DNA of 64,000 bases from Pseudomonadaceae bacterium (GTDB taxonomy: Bacteria > Pseudomonadota > Gammaproteobacteria > Pseudomonadales > Pseudomonadaceae). The DNA lies in contig JAIERF010000009.1 in NCBI GenBank assembly GCA_019747075.1, positions 1-64,000 of the forward strand. Reading direction: 5' to 3'. The position numbers were made by a program, and so were the translations under genes. This document shows positions 22,851 through 32,620 of the stretch, piece by piece. Under the pieces are notes generated by a model. That model saw nothing but the letters and a program-made list of their open reading frames with translations, was not told where the DNA came from and did no database searches. Numbering within the stretch: position 1 is the first letter of the stretch; each line of letters opens with the position of its first letter.

Positions 22851-23281
22851 GCAGAAAACTCCGGAACGTGTGCAAAGGGGGGCATTCTAGCCAGAGCAGC
22901 AGAAAACTGCAGTATTACTGAACGCCACATAACCCAGGGAAAACCCACACTCATTGGTAGTTTGGCAATCACCACAGGCGCCTCGAAGCAACTCGCCAAA
23001 CCCCATCTCCGGCATATTTGAAGTTTTACTGGCAGGGCTATCGCGAGCAATAAGTAGCCCCCCAGGCGCCGAACAACTTAGTTTGAGCAACTACCTCACT
23101 GCTGCCTGCGGTCATATTGGCTTGCCACAATGTTGCTTTACGGCGTCATTTGTATTTTTTGACATACATTTAACCGCGCCAATTGCATATAAAAATCAGC
23201 AACTATGTTTACTTGCCCAACATGCCTGTCTACTATTGCCCAACGAGCACTGCTCCCCACCCGGAATTTTAGGAAAGCCCA

Positions 23282-23656
23282 ATGTCCCTGATTAACGAAT
23301 ACCGCGCCACAGAAGAAGCCATCAAAGAACTTCAAGCTCGCCTGCAAAGCCTGTCGGCTGACGACAAACTGCAGAAAGAACTGGAATTCGAAGGCAAACT
23401 GCGCGCACTGATGGCGGAATATCAAAAATCCCTGCCGAGCATCATTGCCATTCTCGACCCGGAAGCAAAAAGCGGCAAAATCACCCGTGCCAGCAAAACC
23501 ACTGGCACCAAGCGCGCTCGTAAGATCAAGCAATACAAGAACCCTAACAGCGGCGAAGTGATTGAAACCAAAGGCGGCAATCACAAGGTGCTGAAAGAGT
23601 GGAAAGCCAAGTGGGGCTCCGATGTAGTTGAAAGCTGGGTTACCCTGCTCGACTAA
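23282..23656 (+). CDS. mvaT: MvaT/MvaU family H-NS-like nucleoid protein
   Basis: 'MSLINEYRATEEAIKELQARL...KQYKNPNSGEVIETKGGNHKVLKEWKAKWG'. Confidence 0.95.
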   Translation: MSLINEYRATEEAIKELQARLQSLSADDKLQKELEFEGKLRALMAEYQKSLPSIIAILDPEAKSGKITRASKTTGTKRARKIKQYKNPNSGEVIETKGGNHKVLKEWKAKWGSDVVESWVTLLD

Positions 23657-23671
23657 TCGCACCACCCGCAC

Positions 23672-23706
23672 AATAAAAAACGCCAGCTTGCTGGCGTTTT
23701 TTATTG
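23672..23706. terminator. Bidirectional terminator between mvaT and sbcB
   Basis: aataaaaaacgccagcttgctggcgttttttatt. Confidence 0.9.
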
Positions 23707-23724
23707 CCTGAAGAATGACCCTAT

Positions 23725-25155
23725 CTACAGCTGCAAGCGTTGCTGCAATTGCTGCCCATAGGCTTGCCAAGCCAACAGAATGGTTTGCTCACTGGCAGAC
23801 GCATTGATCAGTGCATCACTCAAGGCGCTATTGAAGTCCGCCAGGGTATTGGGCGCCCCGTACTGAGGATCAGCCAAACGCTGCTGGCAAAACTGTAACC
23901 ATTGCTGTGCTTCAGCATTTGACAGGGTGTCGGCAAAGTTGCGCGCACGGTAACGAAACAGTAATTCACTCAGGCGCTGATCATCAAACGGCCACACCGC
24001 CCGCGCCAATTCTTGCGGATCGGCCCGGCGAACTTGCTCGCATAAACGCCGGTCACGCTCACCGAAAAAGCCGTCATACAGTTGCTGCTCCGGGTCTTGA
24101 CTGGGAACAAATGCCTCTTCGGCATAAACCGCCGGCAGCTTGTCGCGCCAGAGTGTTTGACTATCGCGCAGCACTGTCGCGCGTTGTTGCATCAGTGGCA
24201 TATCCAGTTGCAAACGCTGTTTATCTTCCTCGCGTAATACGCTTAACGGCGCCAATACCGGGCAGCGATTAACGTGCAATAACTTCAGGGGAATTGGCAG
24301 TTCATCGGCAGCCAACTCGTCGCGCCGGGTGTACAAGCGCTGGCGCAGGGTTTCGCTGTCCAGATCGAGCAATACCGCCGGATCGAGGTGCAAATCACAG
24401 ACGATCAGGGCATTGCGATTGCGCGGGTGCCAGGCCAGTGGCAGCACCACCGCCAGATAATGCCGCGCCCCAGCAAAGCGCCCGGACACATGCAGCAGCG
24501 GTTTGAGCAATTCGATCTGCTCCAACACCCGCGGCTTACTGCGCTGTTTATAAAGAAACTCGTAGAGCTTCGGCTGCTGGCTGCGCACCAACCGCGCTAG
24601 AGCAATGGTTGCCCGCACATCCGCCAGCGCATCGTGGGCCTGGCCATGGTCGATGCCATTGGCGGCGGTCAGGCGCTCCAGCTTGAGGCTGACGCGCCCG
24701 TCTTCTTGCGGCCAGTTGATGCCTTCGGGGCGCAAGGCGTAGGCGGTACGCAGCAGATCAATCAGATCCCAGCGGGTGTTGCCGCCCTGCCACTCGCGAC
24801 CATAGGGGTCGAAGAAGTTGCGATACAGGCTGTAGCGGGTCACTTCGTCATCGAAGCGCAAACTGTTGTAACCCGCGCCACAGGTGCCAGGCACACTCAT
24901 CTCGGCATGCAGGCGGGTCATAAACTCGCCCTCAGACAACCCCCGCTCAGCCAGGCGCTGCGGGGTGATGCCAGTAATCAGGCAAGCCATGGGATGGGGC
25001 AGGATATCGTCGCTGGGCTGGCAATACAGATTGAGCGGTTCGCCGATTTCATTCAGCGCCTCGTCGGTGCGAATGCCGGCCACCTGTAACGGCCGATCAC
25101 AGCGCGGGTTGATGCCGGTGGTTTCGTAGTCATACCAGAAGATGCTGGGCGTCAC
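23725..25155 (-). CDS. sbcB: Exodeoxyribonuclease I
   Basis: 'SIFWYDYETTGINPRCDRPLQVAGIRTD'; likely GTG start at VTPSIFWYDYE. Confidence 0.95.
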   Translation of the reverse strand: MTPSIFWYDYETTGINPRCDRPLQVAGIRTDEALNEIGEPLNLYCQPSDDILPHPMACLITGITPQRLAERGLSEGEFMTRLHAEMSVPGTCGAGYNSLRFDDEVTRYSLYRNFFDPYGREWQGGNTRWDLIDLLRTAYALRPEGINWPQEDGRVSLKLERLTAANGIDHGQAHDALADVRATIALARLVRSQQPKLYEFLYKQRSKPRVLEQIELLKPLLHVSGRFAGARHYLAVVLPLAWHPRNRNALIVCDLHLDPAVLLDLDSETLRQRLYTRRDELAADELPIPLKLLHVNRCPVLAPLSVLREEDKQRLQLDMPLMQQRATVLRDSQTLWRDKLPAVYAEEAFVPSQDPEQQLYDGFFGERDRRLCEQVRRADPQELARAVWPFDDQRLSELLFRYRARNFADTLSNAEAQQWLQFCQQRLADPQYGAPNTLADFNSALSDALINASASEQTILLAWQAYGQQLQQRLQL

Positions 25156-25290
25156 GGCGAAGTCCTGAAGAGATGAACCGCGCCAGTCTAGCAGGCGCAA
25201 AAGCCTTGCAAACGCACAGTCCAGAGCACGCGGCTTGCCGGCGTGTTGCCGATACCGCTAGCATCGCGGTTTATCTGACGCAGTCTGCCG

Positions 25291-26025
25291 ATGCCCTCCA
25301 CAGCCACCCCCTCCCGATTCCAGGCCAGCCCCGCGCCCAGCGAGCTGCTGGACACCCGCTATAAAGTGGAAACCCCGGAAGGCATCGACCTGATTTTGCG
25401 CCCCGCCAGCCTGCTGCCACGCGCGCTAGCGTTTGCCGTCGACCTGGCCATTCGCGGCCTGCTGCTGGGCCTACTGTTTGTCGCCTTTGCCCTGCTCGGC
25501 AAGCTGGGCATGGGCCTGGGTGCGATCGTCACCTTTCTGCTGACCTGGTGGTACATGGTGTTGTTCGAGGTACTCAACCAGGGCCGCTCGCCAGGCAAAC
25601 AACTGCTGGGCCTGCGCGTGGTGCATGACGACGGCACGCCCGTCGGCTGGGCCGCTTCCCTGACTCGTAACCTGCTGCGTTTTGTCGACTTTTTACCGTT
25701 CGCCTATGGCCTGGGCATTCTCAGCTGCCTCAATCACCCAGCCTTCAAGCGCCTCGGCGATCTGGCCGCCGGCACCCTGGTGGTTTACCAGGAAACGCCG
25801 AGCCCGCGCCCACCGCTGCCGCCAGCCGAGCCACTGCCTGCACCTTTCGCCCTGAGCCTGGATGAGCAACGGGCGATCCTGGCCTTTGCCGAGCGCCAAG
25901 GCAGCTTGTCCGATGAGCGTCGCCAGGAAGTCGCCGTGCTGCTGGCTGAGCCGTTGCAGGTCGCACCCGAGCAGGCGCAAGCCCGGCTCAACGGTATCGC
26001 CCGCGGCCTATTGGGGCCGACATGA
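25291..26025 (+). CDS. RDD family membrane protein
   Basis: 'LLPRALAFAVDLAIRG...NQGRSPGKQLLGLRVV'. Confidence 0.9.
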   Translation: MPSTATPSRFQASPAPSELLDTRYKVETPEGIDLILRPASLLPRALAFAVDLAIRGLLLGLLFVAFALLGKLGMGLGAIVTFLLTWWYMVLFEVLNQGRSPGKQLLGLRVVHDDGTPVGWAASLTRNLLRFVDFLPFAYGLGILSCLNHPAFKRLGDLAAGTLVVYQETPSPRPPLPPAEPLPAPFALSLDEQRAILAFAERQGSLSDERRQEVAVLLAEPLQVAPEQAQARLNGIARGLLGPT

Positions 26026-27002
26026 AGCAGAGCCAGTTTGAAAACCGCCATCAAAGCGACTGGCACGTATTTGCCCAGCAGCTGCAAGCCCTGGAACGGG
26101 GCAAAAGCAAACCCCAACACGTGGACGAATTTGCCGGCCGTTATCGCCACCTCTGCCAACACCTAGCCCTGGCCGAAGCACGCGGTTACAGCAGCCTGTT
26201 GGTGGAGCAACTGCAGCAACTGGTGATGCGCGGCCATCAGCAGCTGTACCGCCATCGCAGTCCCTTGGGCGCCAACCTGATTCGCTTCGTGCTCGGCGGC
26301 TTTGCCCAGTTGGTCCGCCGCGAATGGCGCAGCCTGCTGACCGCCAGCCTGTTGTTCTACGGCAGCCTGCTGGGCATGGGCTTGTTGGTCTACCTGTTCC
26401 CCGAGCTGGTCTACAGCGTGGTCGACCCCGAGCAGGTCAACCAGATGGAAGCCATGTACGACCGCGACGCCTCACGCCTGGGGCGCTTTGGCGAACGGGA
26501 CTCCGGCGATGACTGGGTGATGTTCGGCTACTACATCATGAACAACATCGGCATCGCCTTTCAGACCTTTGCCAGCGGCCTGCTGTTTGGCCTGGGCAGC
26601 CTGTTCTTCCTGTTTTTCAACGGCCTGATGATCGGCGCAGTGGCCGGCCACCTGACCCAGATCGGCTCGGGACAGACGTTCTGGTCGTTCGTCATCGGCC
26701 ACGGTGCCTTCGAGCTGACCGCCATTACCCTGGCCGGTGCAGCCGGTCTCAAACTCGGCTGGGCGCTGCTCGCCCCCGGTCGCTGGCCACGCAGCGAAGC
26801 CTTGCGCCTGGCCGCACGGCAAAGCGTGCAGCTGGTGGCCGGGGCCATTCTGTTACTGCTGCTGGCCGCGTTTGTCGAAGCCTACTGGTCGTCAATGACC
26901 AGCATCGGCAGCAACATCAAATTTGCCGTTGGCGGCGGCCTGTGGCTGCTGTTGGCGAGTTACTTTGCCCTCGCCGGACGAGGTCGTCATGCGCCTGACT
27001 GA
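26022..27002 (+). CDS. Stage II sporulation protein M-like (SpoIIM) membrane protein
   Basis: 'NNIGIAFQTFASGLLFGLGSLFFLFFNGLMIGAVAGHL'; overlaps the upstream gene by ATGA. Confidence 0.88.
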   Translation: MKQSQFENRHQSDWHVFAQQLQALERGKSKPQHVDEFAGRYRHLCQHLALAEARGYSSLLVEQLQQLVMRGHQQLYRHRSPLGANLIRFVLGGFAQLVRREWRSLLTASLLFYGSLLGMGLLVYLFPELVYSVVDPEQVNQMEAMYDRDASRLGRFGERDSGDDWVMFGYYIMNNIGIAFQTFASGLLFGLGSLFFLFFNGLMIGAVAGHLTQIGSGQTFWSFVIGHGAFELTAITLAGAAGLKLGWALLAPGRWPRSEALRLAARQSVQLVAGAILLLLLAAFVEAYWSSMTSIGSNIKFAVGGGLWLLLASYFALAGRGRHAPD

Positions 27003-28578
27003 CGCCAGCGTAACCATCCGTCCGCGCAGCGCCTGGGAGGCCTGCGACCTCGGCGTGCTGCTGGCGCGCCGGCATGCCGGGCTGCTGACCGCCAGTTGGG
27101 CGCTGCTGACCCTGCCGGTGTTTGTCCTCTGCAGCGCGCTGCTCTGGCAACAACCGAGCCTGGCCATGCTGCTGTTCTGGTGGCTCAAGCCGTTGTACGA
27201 ACGCCTGCCGTTGCACATTCTCTCGCGTGCCCTGTTTGGCGCCACCCCCACCCTCAAGCAGGCATTCCAGGCCTTGCCCGGCCTGCTCAAGCCGCAACTG
27301 CTGGCCAGCCTGACATGGCGACGGCTGAGCCTGACCCGCAGCTTCGACCTGCCGGTGCTGCAGCTCGAAGGCCTCAACGGCCAGGCCCGCAGCCAACGCT
27401 TGATCGTCCTCAGCCAGCGCGACGCGCGCCCGGCCACCTGGCTGACCATCATCGGTAGCCATGTGGAAATGGCCCTGTGGCTGGGCATGCTCAGCCTGCT
27501 GTACCTGTTGTTGCCGCAACAGTGGGAGCTGGACTGGAGCTGGAGCAACCTGATCGAACCGGACAGCGGCAGCTGGCTGTGGCTGGAGCACCTGTCCAAC
27601 CTGCTGTACGCCCTGCTGCTGATCATCTGGGAGCCGGTTTATGTGGCCTGTGGTTTCAGCCTCTACCTGAACCGCCGCAGTGCCCTCGAAGCCTGGGACA
27701 TCGAACTGGCCTTCCGTCGTCTGCGCCAGCGCCTGAGTGGCATTGCGACAGTCGCACTGCTGGTCTGCGGCCTGTTTCTGCTGCCACCGGCACCCTCAGC
27801 CTGGGCCGCCAGCGACGAGGTCAGCGTCAGTTGCCCGCTGCCCCTGCCTGAGGCACCCGGCCCCGAGACCCCACGCCTGCTCCAGCAACCCCTGAACAGC
27901 CAAGCCGCGCAGAGCGCGATCAAACAACTGCTTGAGCAACCGCCCTTCGAACACAGCGAAAGCGTGACCCGCTGGCGCTTTGCCGAGGAAGCCAGCGACA
28001 AGCCGGACGACGCGGCCAACGCCAGCAGCCTGGGCGAAGCGCTTAAGAAGCTGCTCGAACTGATGGGCCTGATGGACGGCTTCAAAACGCTGGCCCTGGC
28101 CCTCGAAGTGCTGCTGTGGACCGCCTTGTTCAGCCTGCTGCTAACCCTTATCTGGCGTTACCGCGACTGGTTGCGCACCTTCGGCGCCCGCCTGCAACGC
28201 CCGGTCAAAACCCCAGCGCCCGCACCCACTCAACTGTTTGGCCTGCAACTGGCGCCACAGAGCCTACCCGACGACATCGCTGGCAGCGTCGAAGCGCTGT
28301 GGGCCGAACAACCGCGCGAAGCCCTCGGCCTGCTTTACCGCGCCCTGCTCAGCCGCCTGCTGCATGACCACCAGTTACCGCTGAAGAGCTCCCACACCGA
28401 GGCCGAGGTCTTGCAGCTCACCCTGCAATTGCAACACGCCGAGCTCAGCCGCTTCGCCCAAGTGTTGACCCGCCACTGGCAGAACCTGGCCTACGGTCAC
28501 CAACTGCCACCGGACAACCTCAAGCGCGGCCTCTGCGAAGCCTGGCGCCGGCTGTGCACTCAACAGGTGCCGACATGA
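26989..28578 (+). CDS. DUF4129 domain-containing membrane protein
   Basis: C-terminal 'ALGLLYRALLSRLLHDHQLPLKSSHTEAEVLQL' typical of DUF4129. Confidence 0.85.
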   Translation: MRLTDASVTIRPRSAWEACDLGVLLARRHAGLLTASWALLTLPVFVLCSALLWQQPSLAMLLFWWLKPLYERLPLHILSRALFGATPTLKQAFQALPGLLKPQLLASLTWRRLSLTRSFDLPVLQLEGLNGQARSQRLIVLSQRDARPATWLTIIGSHVEMALWLGMLSLLYLLLPQQWELDWSWSNLIEPDSGSWLWLEHLSNLLYALLLIIWEPVYVACGFSLYLNRRSALEAWDIELAFRRLRQRLSGIATVALLVCGLFLLPPAPSAWAASDEVSVSCPLPLPEAPGPETPRLLQQPLNSQAAQSAIKQLLEQPPFEHSESVTRWRFAEEASDKPDDAANASSLGEALKKLLELMGLMDGFKTLALALEVLLWTALFSLLLTLIWRYRDWLRTFGARLQRPVKTPAPAPTQLFGLQLAPQSLPDDIAGSVEALWAEQPREALGLLYRALLSRLLHDHQLPLKSSHTEAEVLQLTLQLQHAELSRFAQVLTRHWQNLAYGHQLPPDNLKRGLCEAWRRLCTQQVPT

Positions 28579-29840
28579 ACCGGCGCCTGGGCTTCTTTCT
28601 CTGCGCCGGCCTGGTGCTGCTGCTCGGCTTGCTCGCCAGCTATGTGCTGTCACAAGCCACGCCCTATCAGGAGGTGGTCAAACACGGCCCAGCGCCCGAG
28701 GCGCGCGCTAATCCGTATTTGGCTGCCGAACACTTTCTGCGTAATCAGGGCCGTAAAGTGCAGCGCGCCGACAGCCTGCAAAGCCTGGCGCAACTGCCCG
28801 CCGCCGGACAGGTCCTGCTGATCCTGGGCTCACGGGAGCAGATGACACCCAAGCAGAGCGAACGTTTGCTGGCCTGGACGCGCCGCGGCGGACACCTGCT
28901 GGTGGTGGCCGAAACCCTCTGGGACGAAGACAAAAACAGCAGCGGTGACCTGCTGCTCGACCCACTGGGCATTCAGCAATATATGAGTGACGAACTGGAC
29001 GAGGACAGCGAGTCGAAGTCGGAGGCAAACGCCGACACCGACGAGAACGACAAGGCGGCCGAGACTGCGCCCAGCGACCAACCGGCTGCCGCTGCCAGTC
29101 CAAAAAAAGACACCAAGCAAGAGCCAACCCCTGCCGTCGACCTGACCCAGCTGTACCTGGAAAACGAAGACGCCCCGGCCTATATCGACTTCGATACCGA
29201 CTACCACCTGTTCGACTCCAAAGACCTGGCCCACGCCTGGGCCAACTCCGCCGACACCACCCATATGCTGCAACTCAGCCAGGGCGACGGCCTACTGACC
29301 GTGGTCACCGACAGCTGGATCTGGCAGAACGCGCATATCGGCGATTATGACCACGCCTGGCTGCTCTGGTACCTGACCCAGGACCGCGAAGTCACCCTGC
29401 TCTACCGCGCCGACCGCGATGACCTGTTCAGCCTGCTGCTGCGGCATTTCCCCGAAGCCTTGCTGGCCTTGAGCCTGCTGCTGGCGGCCGGCCTGTGGGC
29501 CGCTGGCATGCGCCAGGGCCCGCTGCAACCGGTGCCTGAGCGCCAGCGCCGGCAGTTGCAGGAACACCTGCGCAGCAGTGCCGATTTCCTCCTCCGTCAT
29601 GCCGGCCAGCGCCATCTGCTGCAAGCCCTGCAGCGCGATATCCAGCGCCGCGCCCGCCTGCGCCACCCCGGCTTCGACCGCCTCGGCGTGGCCGAACAGT
29701 GGCAAGTACTCGGCCGCATGACTCGCCTGACGCCCAGCGCGATCAGCCAGGCCATGCGCCCCATCACCGACAGACGTCTGTCGGCCAGCGAATTCACCCG
29801 TCAGGTCGCCCACCTGCAAACCCTCAGGAATGTCCTATGA
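28575..29840 (+). CDS. DUF4350 domain-containing protein
   Basis: 'NPYLAAEHFLRNQGRKVQRADSL...SERLLAWTRRGGHLLVVAETLWDED'. Confidence 0.87.
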   Translation: MNRRLGFFLCAGLVLLLGLLASYVLSQATPYQEVVKHGPAPEARANPYLAAEHFLRNQGRKVQRADSLQSLAQLPAAGQVLLILGSREQMTPKQSERLLAWTRRGGHLLVVAETLWDEDKNSSGDLLLDPLGIQQYMSDELDEDSESKSEANADTDENDKAAETAPSDQPAAAASPKKDTKQEPTPAVDLTQLYLENEDAPAYIDFDTDYHLFDSKDLAHAWANSADTTHMLQLSQGDGLLTVVTDSWIWQNAHIGDYDHAWLLWYLTQDREVTLLYRADRDDLFSLLLRHFPEALLALSLLLAAGLWAAGMRQGPLQPVPERQRRQLQEHLRSSADFLLRHAGQRHLLQALQRDIQRRARLRHPGFDRLGVAEQWQVLGRMTRLTPSAISQAMRPITDRRLSASEFTRQVAHLQTLRNVL

Positions 29841-30883
29841 GCGAAGACCGCATCGAGCAACCGAGCGACGCCAGTGCAGCCATCCCGGTAGCGCCAGCAG
29901 CGCCCGCCGCCAGCCCTGCCAACGTCCAGCGCCAGCGCGCCAGCCAGTTGGCCCAGGCCCTGCGCCAGGAACTGCAACGGGCGGTGCTCGGCCAGGACGC
30001 GGTGATCGACGATCTGCTCACCGCCCTGCTCGCCGGCGGCCACGTGCTGGTCGAAGGCGTACCAGGTTTGGGCAAGACCCTGCTGGTACGCGCCCTGGCC
30101 AGCTGCTTTGGCGGCGAATTCTCGCGCATCCAGTTCACCCCCGACCTAATGCCCAGCGATGTCACCGGCCATGCGGTCTACGACCTACAGTCCGAGCAAT
30201 TCAAGCTGCGCAAGGGCCCGGTGTTCACCAACTTGCTGCTGGCCGACGAGATCAACCGCGCGCCGGCAAAAACCCAGGCGGCCCTGCTGGAAGTCATGCA
30301 GGAACGCCAGGTGACCCTGGAAGGCCGCGCCCTGCCGGTGCCACAACCGTTCCTGGTGCTGGCCACCCAGAACCCGATCGAGCAGGAAGGCACTTACCCG
30401 CTGCCGGAAGCTGAACTCGACCGTTTTATGCTCAAGCTGCGCATGGATTACCCCCAGGCCGCCGAGGAAATCAACCTGGTGCGCCAGGTAACCCGCTCAG
30501 CCAAGGCCGACATGCTCGAAGTGACGCCGCTGCGCACCTTGCTGCAGGCCAAGGACATCCTCGCCCTACAGAAAATCGCCAGCGACCTGGCCCTCGACGA
30601 GCAAGTACTCGACTACGCCGTGCGCATCGCCCGCGCCACCCGCAACTGGCCAGGCCTGAGCATCGGCGCCGGGCCGCGTGCCTCAATTGCCCTGGTGCGC
30701 TGCGGCCGCGCCCGCGCCCTGCTGCGCGGCGGCGACTTCGTCCTCCCGGATGACATCAAGGGTTGCGCCCTGGCAGTGCTGCGTCACCGCGTACGCCTGG
30801 CCCCGGAGCTGGATATCGAAGGCATCAGCGTCGACCAGCTGCTCCAGCAGTTGCTCGATCAGGTGCCTGCACCGCGCCTATGA
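29837..30883 (+). CDS. MoxR family AAA+ ATPase
   Basis: 'HVLVEGVPGLGKTLLVRALA', 'LLADEINRAPAKTQAALLEVMQERQVTLEG'. Confidence 0.95.
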   Translation: MSEDRIEQPSDASAAIPVAPAAPAASPANVQRQRASQLAQALRQELQRAVLGQDAVIDDLLTALLAGGHVLVEGVPGLGKTLLVRALASCFGGEFSRIQFTPDLMPSDVTGHAVYDLQSEQFKLRKGPVFTNLLLADEINRAPAKTQAALLEVMQERQVTLEGRALPVPQPFLVLATQNPIEQEGTYPLPEAELDRFMLKLRMDYPQAAEEINLVRQVTRSAKADMLEVTPLRTLLQAKDILALQKIASDLALDEQVLDYAVRIARATRNWPGLSIGAGPRASIALVRCGRARALLRGGDFVLPDDIKGCALAVLRHRVRLAPELDIEGISVDQLLQQLLDQVPAPRL

Positions 30884-32211
30884 AACCGTCCCGTGCGCTG
30901 CTCGCCCTCCTGGCCGCGCTGCTGAGCGCAGCCATTCTGCTCGGCGCCTTGCCGGCCCTGGGCCTGCCGCTGCCTGCGAGCCTGACGCCACTGTGGTGGG
31001 GCCTGCTGCTGACCCTGCTGCTGGTCGCCGGTTGCGATGCCCTGTGGCTGCACCGCCTGCCATCGCCACGCCTGCAACGCAGTCTGCCGGGCAACCTGCC
31101 GCTGGGACGCTGGAGCGACGTGCAGCTGCATATCGAGCACGATTACTCACAGGCCATGCATCTGGAGCTGTTCGATCACCTGCCGGCGGCCATGGCCTGC
31201 GAGCAGTTGCCCCTGCACATCGAGCTACAGCCGCAGCGTCACACCGAATGCAGCTACCGGGTGCGTCCGTTGCAACGCGGGCACTTCCACTTCCCCCGCT
31301 GCGAACTGCTGCTACCCAGCCCCCTGGGCCTGTGGTGCGGTCGGCGGCTACTCGAATTACCCGGCGAAACCCGCGTCTACCCCGACTTCGCCCGTCTGCA
31401 AGGCGGGCAGATGATGGCCGTCGATAACTGGCTCAGCCAGCTCGGCGTGCGCCAGCACCAACGCCGCGGCCTGGGTATGGAGTTTCACCAGCTGCGCGAT
31501 TTTCGCGATGGCGACACCCTGCGCCAAATCGACTGGAAAGCCACCGCGCGCAAGCGCACGCCGATTGCCCGCGAGTACCAGGACGAACGCGACCAGCAGA
31601 TTGTTTTCCTGCTCGATTGCGGCCGGCGCATGCGCAGCCAGGACGGCGAACTGGCGCACTTCGACCACGCCCTCAACGCCTGCCTGCTGCTCAGTTATGT
31701 GGCCCTGCGCCAGGGCGATGCCGTGGGCCTGGCGACCTTTGCCAGCGCGCAGCAACGCTTCCTCGCGCCGGTCAAAGGTCAGGCTCAGCTCAGTGCCCTG
31801 CTCAACAGCGTTTACGATTTGCAGAGCAGCCAGCAACCGGCGGACTACAGCGCCGCCATCAACCAGCTGCTGGCACGCCAGCGCCGCCGCGCCCTGGTGG
31901 TACTGGTGACCAACCTGCGCGATGAAGATGACGAAGAGCTGCTCGGTGCGCTCAAGCGCCTCGGGCGCCAGCACCGCGTCCTGCTGGTCAGCCTGCGCGA
32001 GGAGGTGCTGGACAGCCTGCGCCAGGCACCGGTGCAGGATTACGAATCGGCCTTGGCCTATTGCGGCAGCGTGGCCTACCTGAATGCCCGCGCCAGCCTG
32101 CACGAACGCCTGGCGGCCCACGGCGTGCCAGTGCTGGATGCCCGGCCAAGCGAACTGGGGCCGGAGTTGGTCGGCCAATATCTGGCCTGGAAGAAGGCTG
32201 GGGTGCTGTAA
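30880..32211 (+). CDS. DUF58 domain-containing protein (vWA-like)
   Basis: 'FHQLRDFRDGDTLRQIDWKATARKRTPIAREYQDERDQQIVFLLDCGRRM'. Confidence 0.93.
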   Translation: MKPSRALLALLAALLSAAILLGALPALGLPLPASLTPLWWGLLLTLLLVAGCDALWLHRLPSPRLQRSLPGNLPLGRWSDVQLHIEHDYSQAMHLELFDHLPAAMACEQLPLHIELQPQRHTECSYRVRPLQRGHFHFPRCELLLPSPLGLWCGRRLLELPGETRVYPDFARLQGGQMMAVDNWLSQLGVRQHQRRGLGMEFHQLRDFRDGDTLRQIDWKATARKRTPIAREYQDERDQQIVFLLDCGRRMRSQDGELAHFDHALNACLLLSYVALRQGDAVGLATFASAQQRFLAPVKGQAQLSALLNSVYDLQSSQQPADYSAAINQLLARQRRRALVVLVTNLRDEDDEELLGALKRLGRQHRVLLVSLREEVLDSLRQAPVQDYESALAYCGSVAYLNARASLHERLAAHGVPVLDARPSELGPELVGQYLAWKKAGVL

Positions 32212-32255
32212 CAAGTCGCAGAAAAGGGTCATGCGTAGATTAAGTACTGCGCACC

Positions 32256-32549
32256 TGGCCACTACCGGTTTCGCCTTTACGGCGAGTCACTTTCTCTTTG
32301 CTTGCGCGAAAGAGAAAGTAACCAAAGAGAAAGCGCACCCGGCATCCGGGTTTCGCTGCGCGAAACTCCCCTCGCTCCGGCACTGCTCCGAGGGTCGTCA
32401 CGGTGGGCCATCCCTGGCCCATCGTTCCTCGTTTGGCATCCATGCCAAACGCCCCTCTACACAGCACCTCCACTCGGCCTCCTGACGGGACCGGGGGACC
32501 GAGGCGCCTGCATAATTTGTGGGAGCGGTTTTAACCGCGAAGCTTTTAA
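32256..32549 (+). repeat. Multi-hairpin repeat element, copy A, ending in a REP-like hairpin
   Basis: Nearly identical by eye to the reverse complement of 52680..52972; contains at least seven consecutive inverted repeats. Confidence 0.92.
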
Positions 32550-32550
32550 G
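32518..32550. repeat. REP-like palindrome at the end of copy A
   Basis: tgtgggagcggttttaaccgcgaagcttttaa, similar to Pseudomonas REP (gtgggagcgggcttgcccgcgaa). Confidence 0.7.
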
Positions 32551-32620
32551 TCGTAGCCAGGCGCTAGGACAAATACTTCATATCAGTAAGTAGGCACATA
32601 ACCTAAAAGAACAGCCCGCC

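Noticed and set aside
32240-32556. Small ORFs 'KVTKEKAHPASGFR...' in both strands
   Set aside because: They lie in the multi-hairpin repeat. Changes between copies preserve stems rather than codons, so they are treated as spurious.
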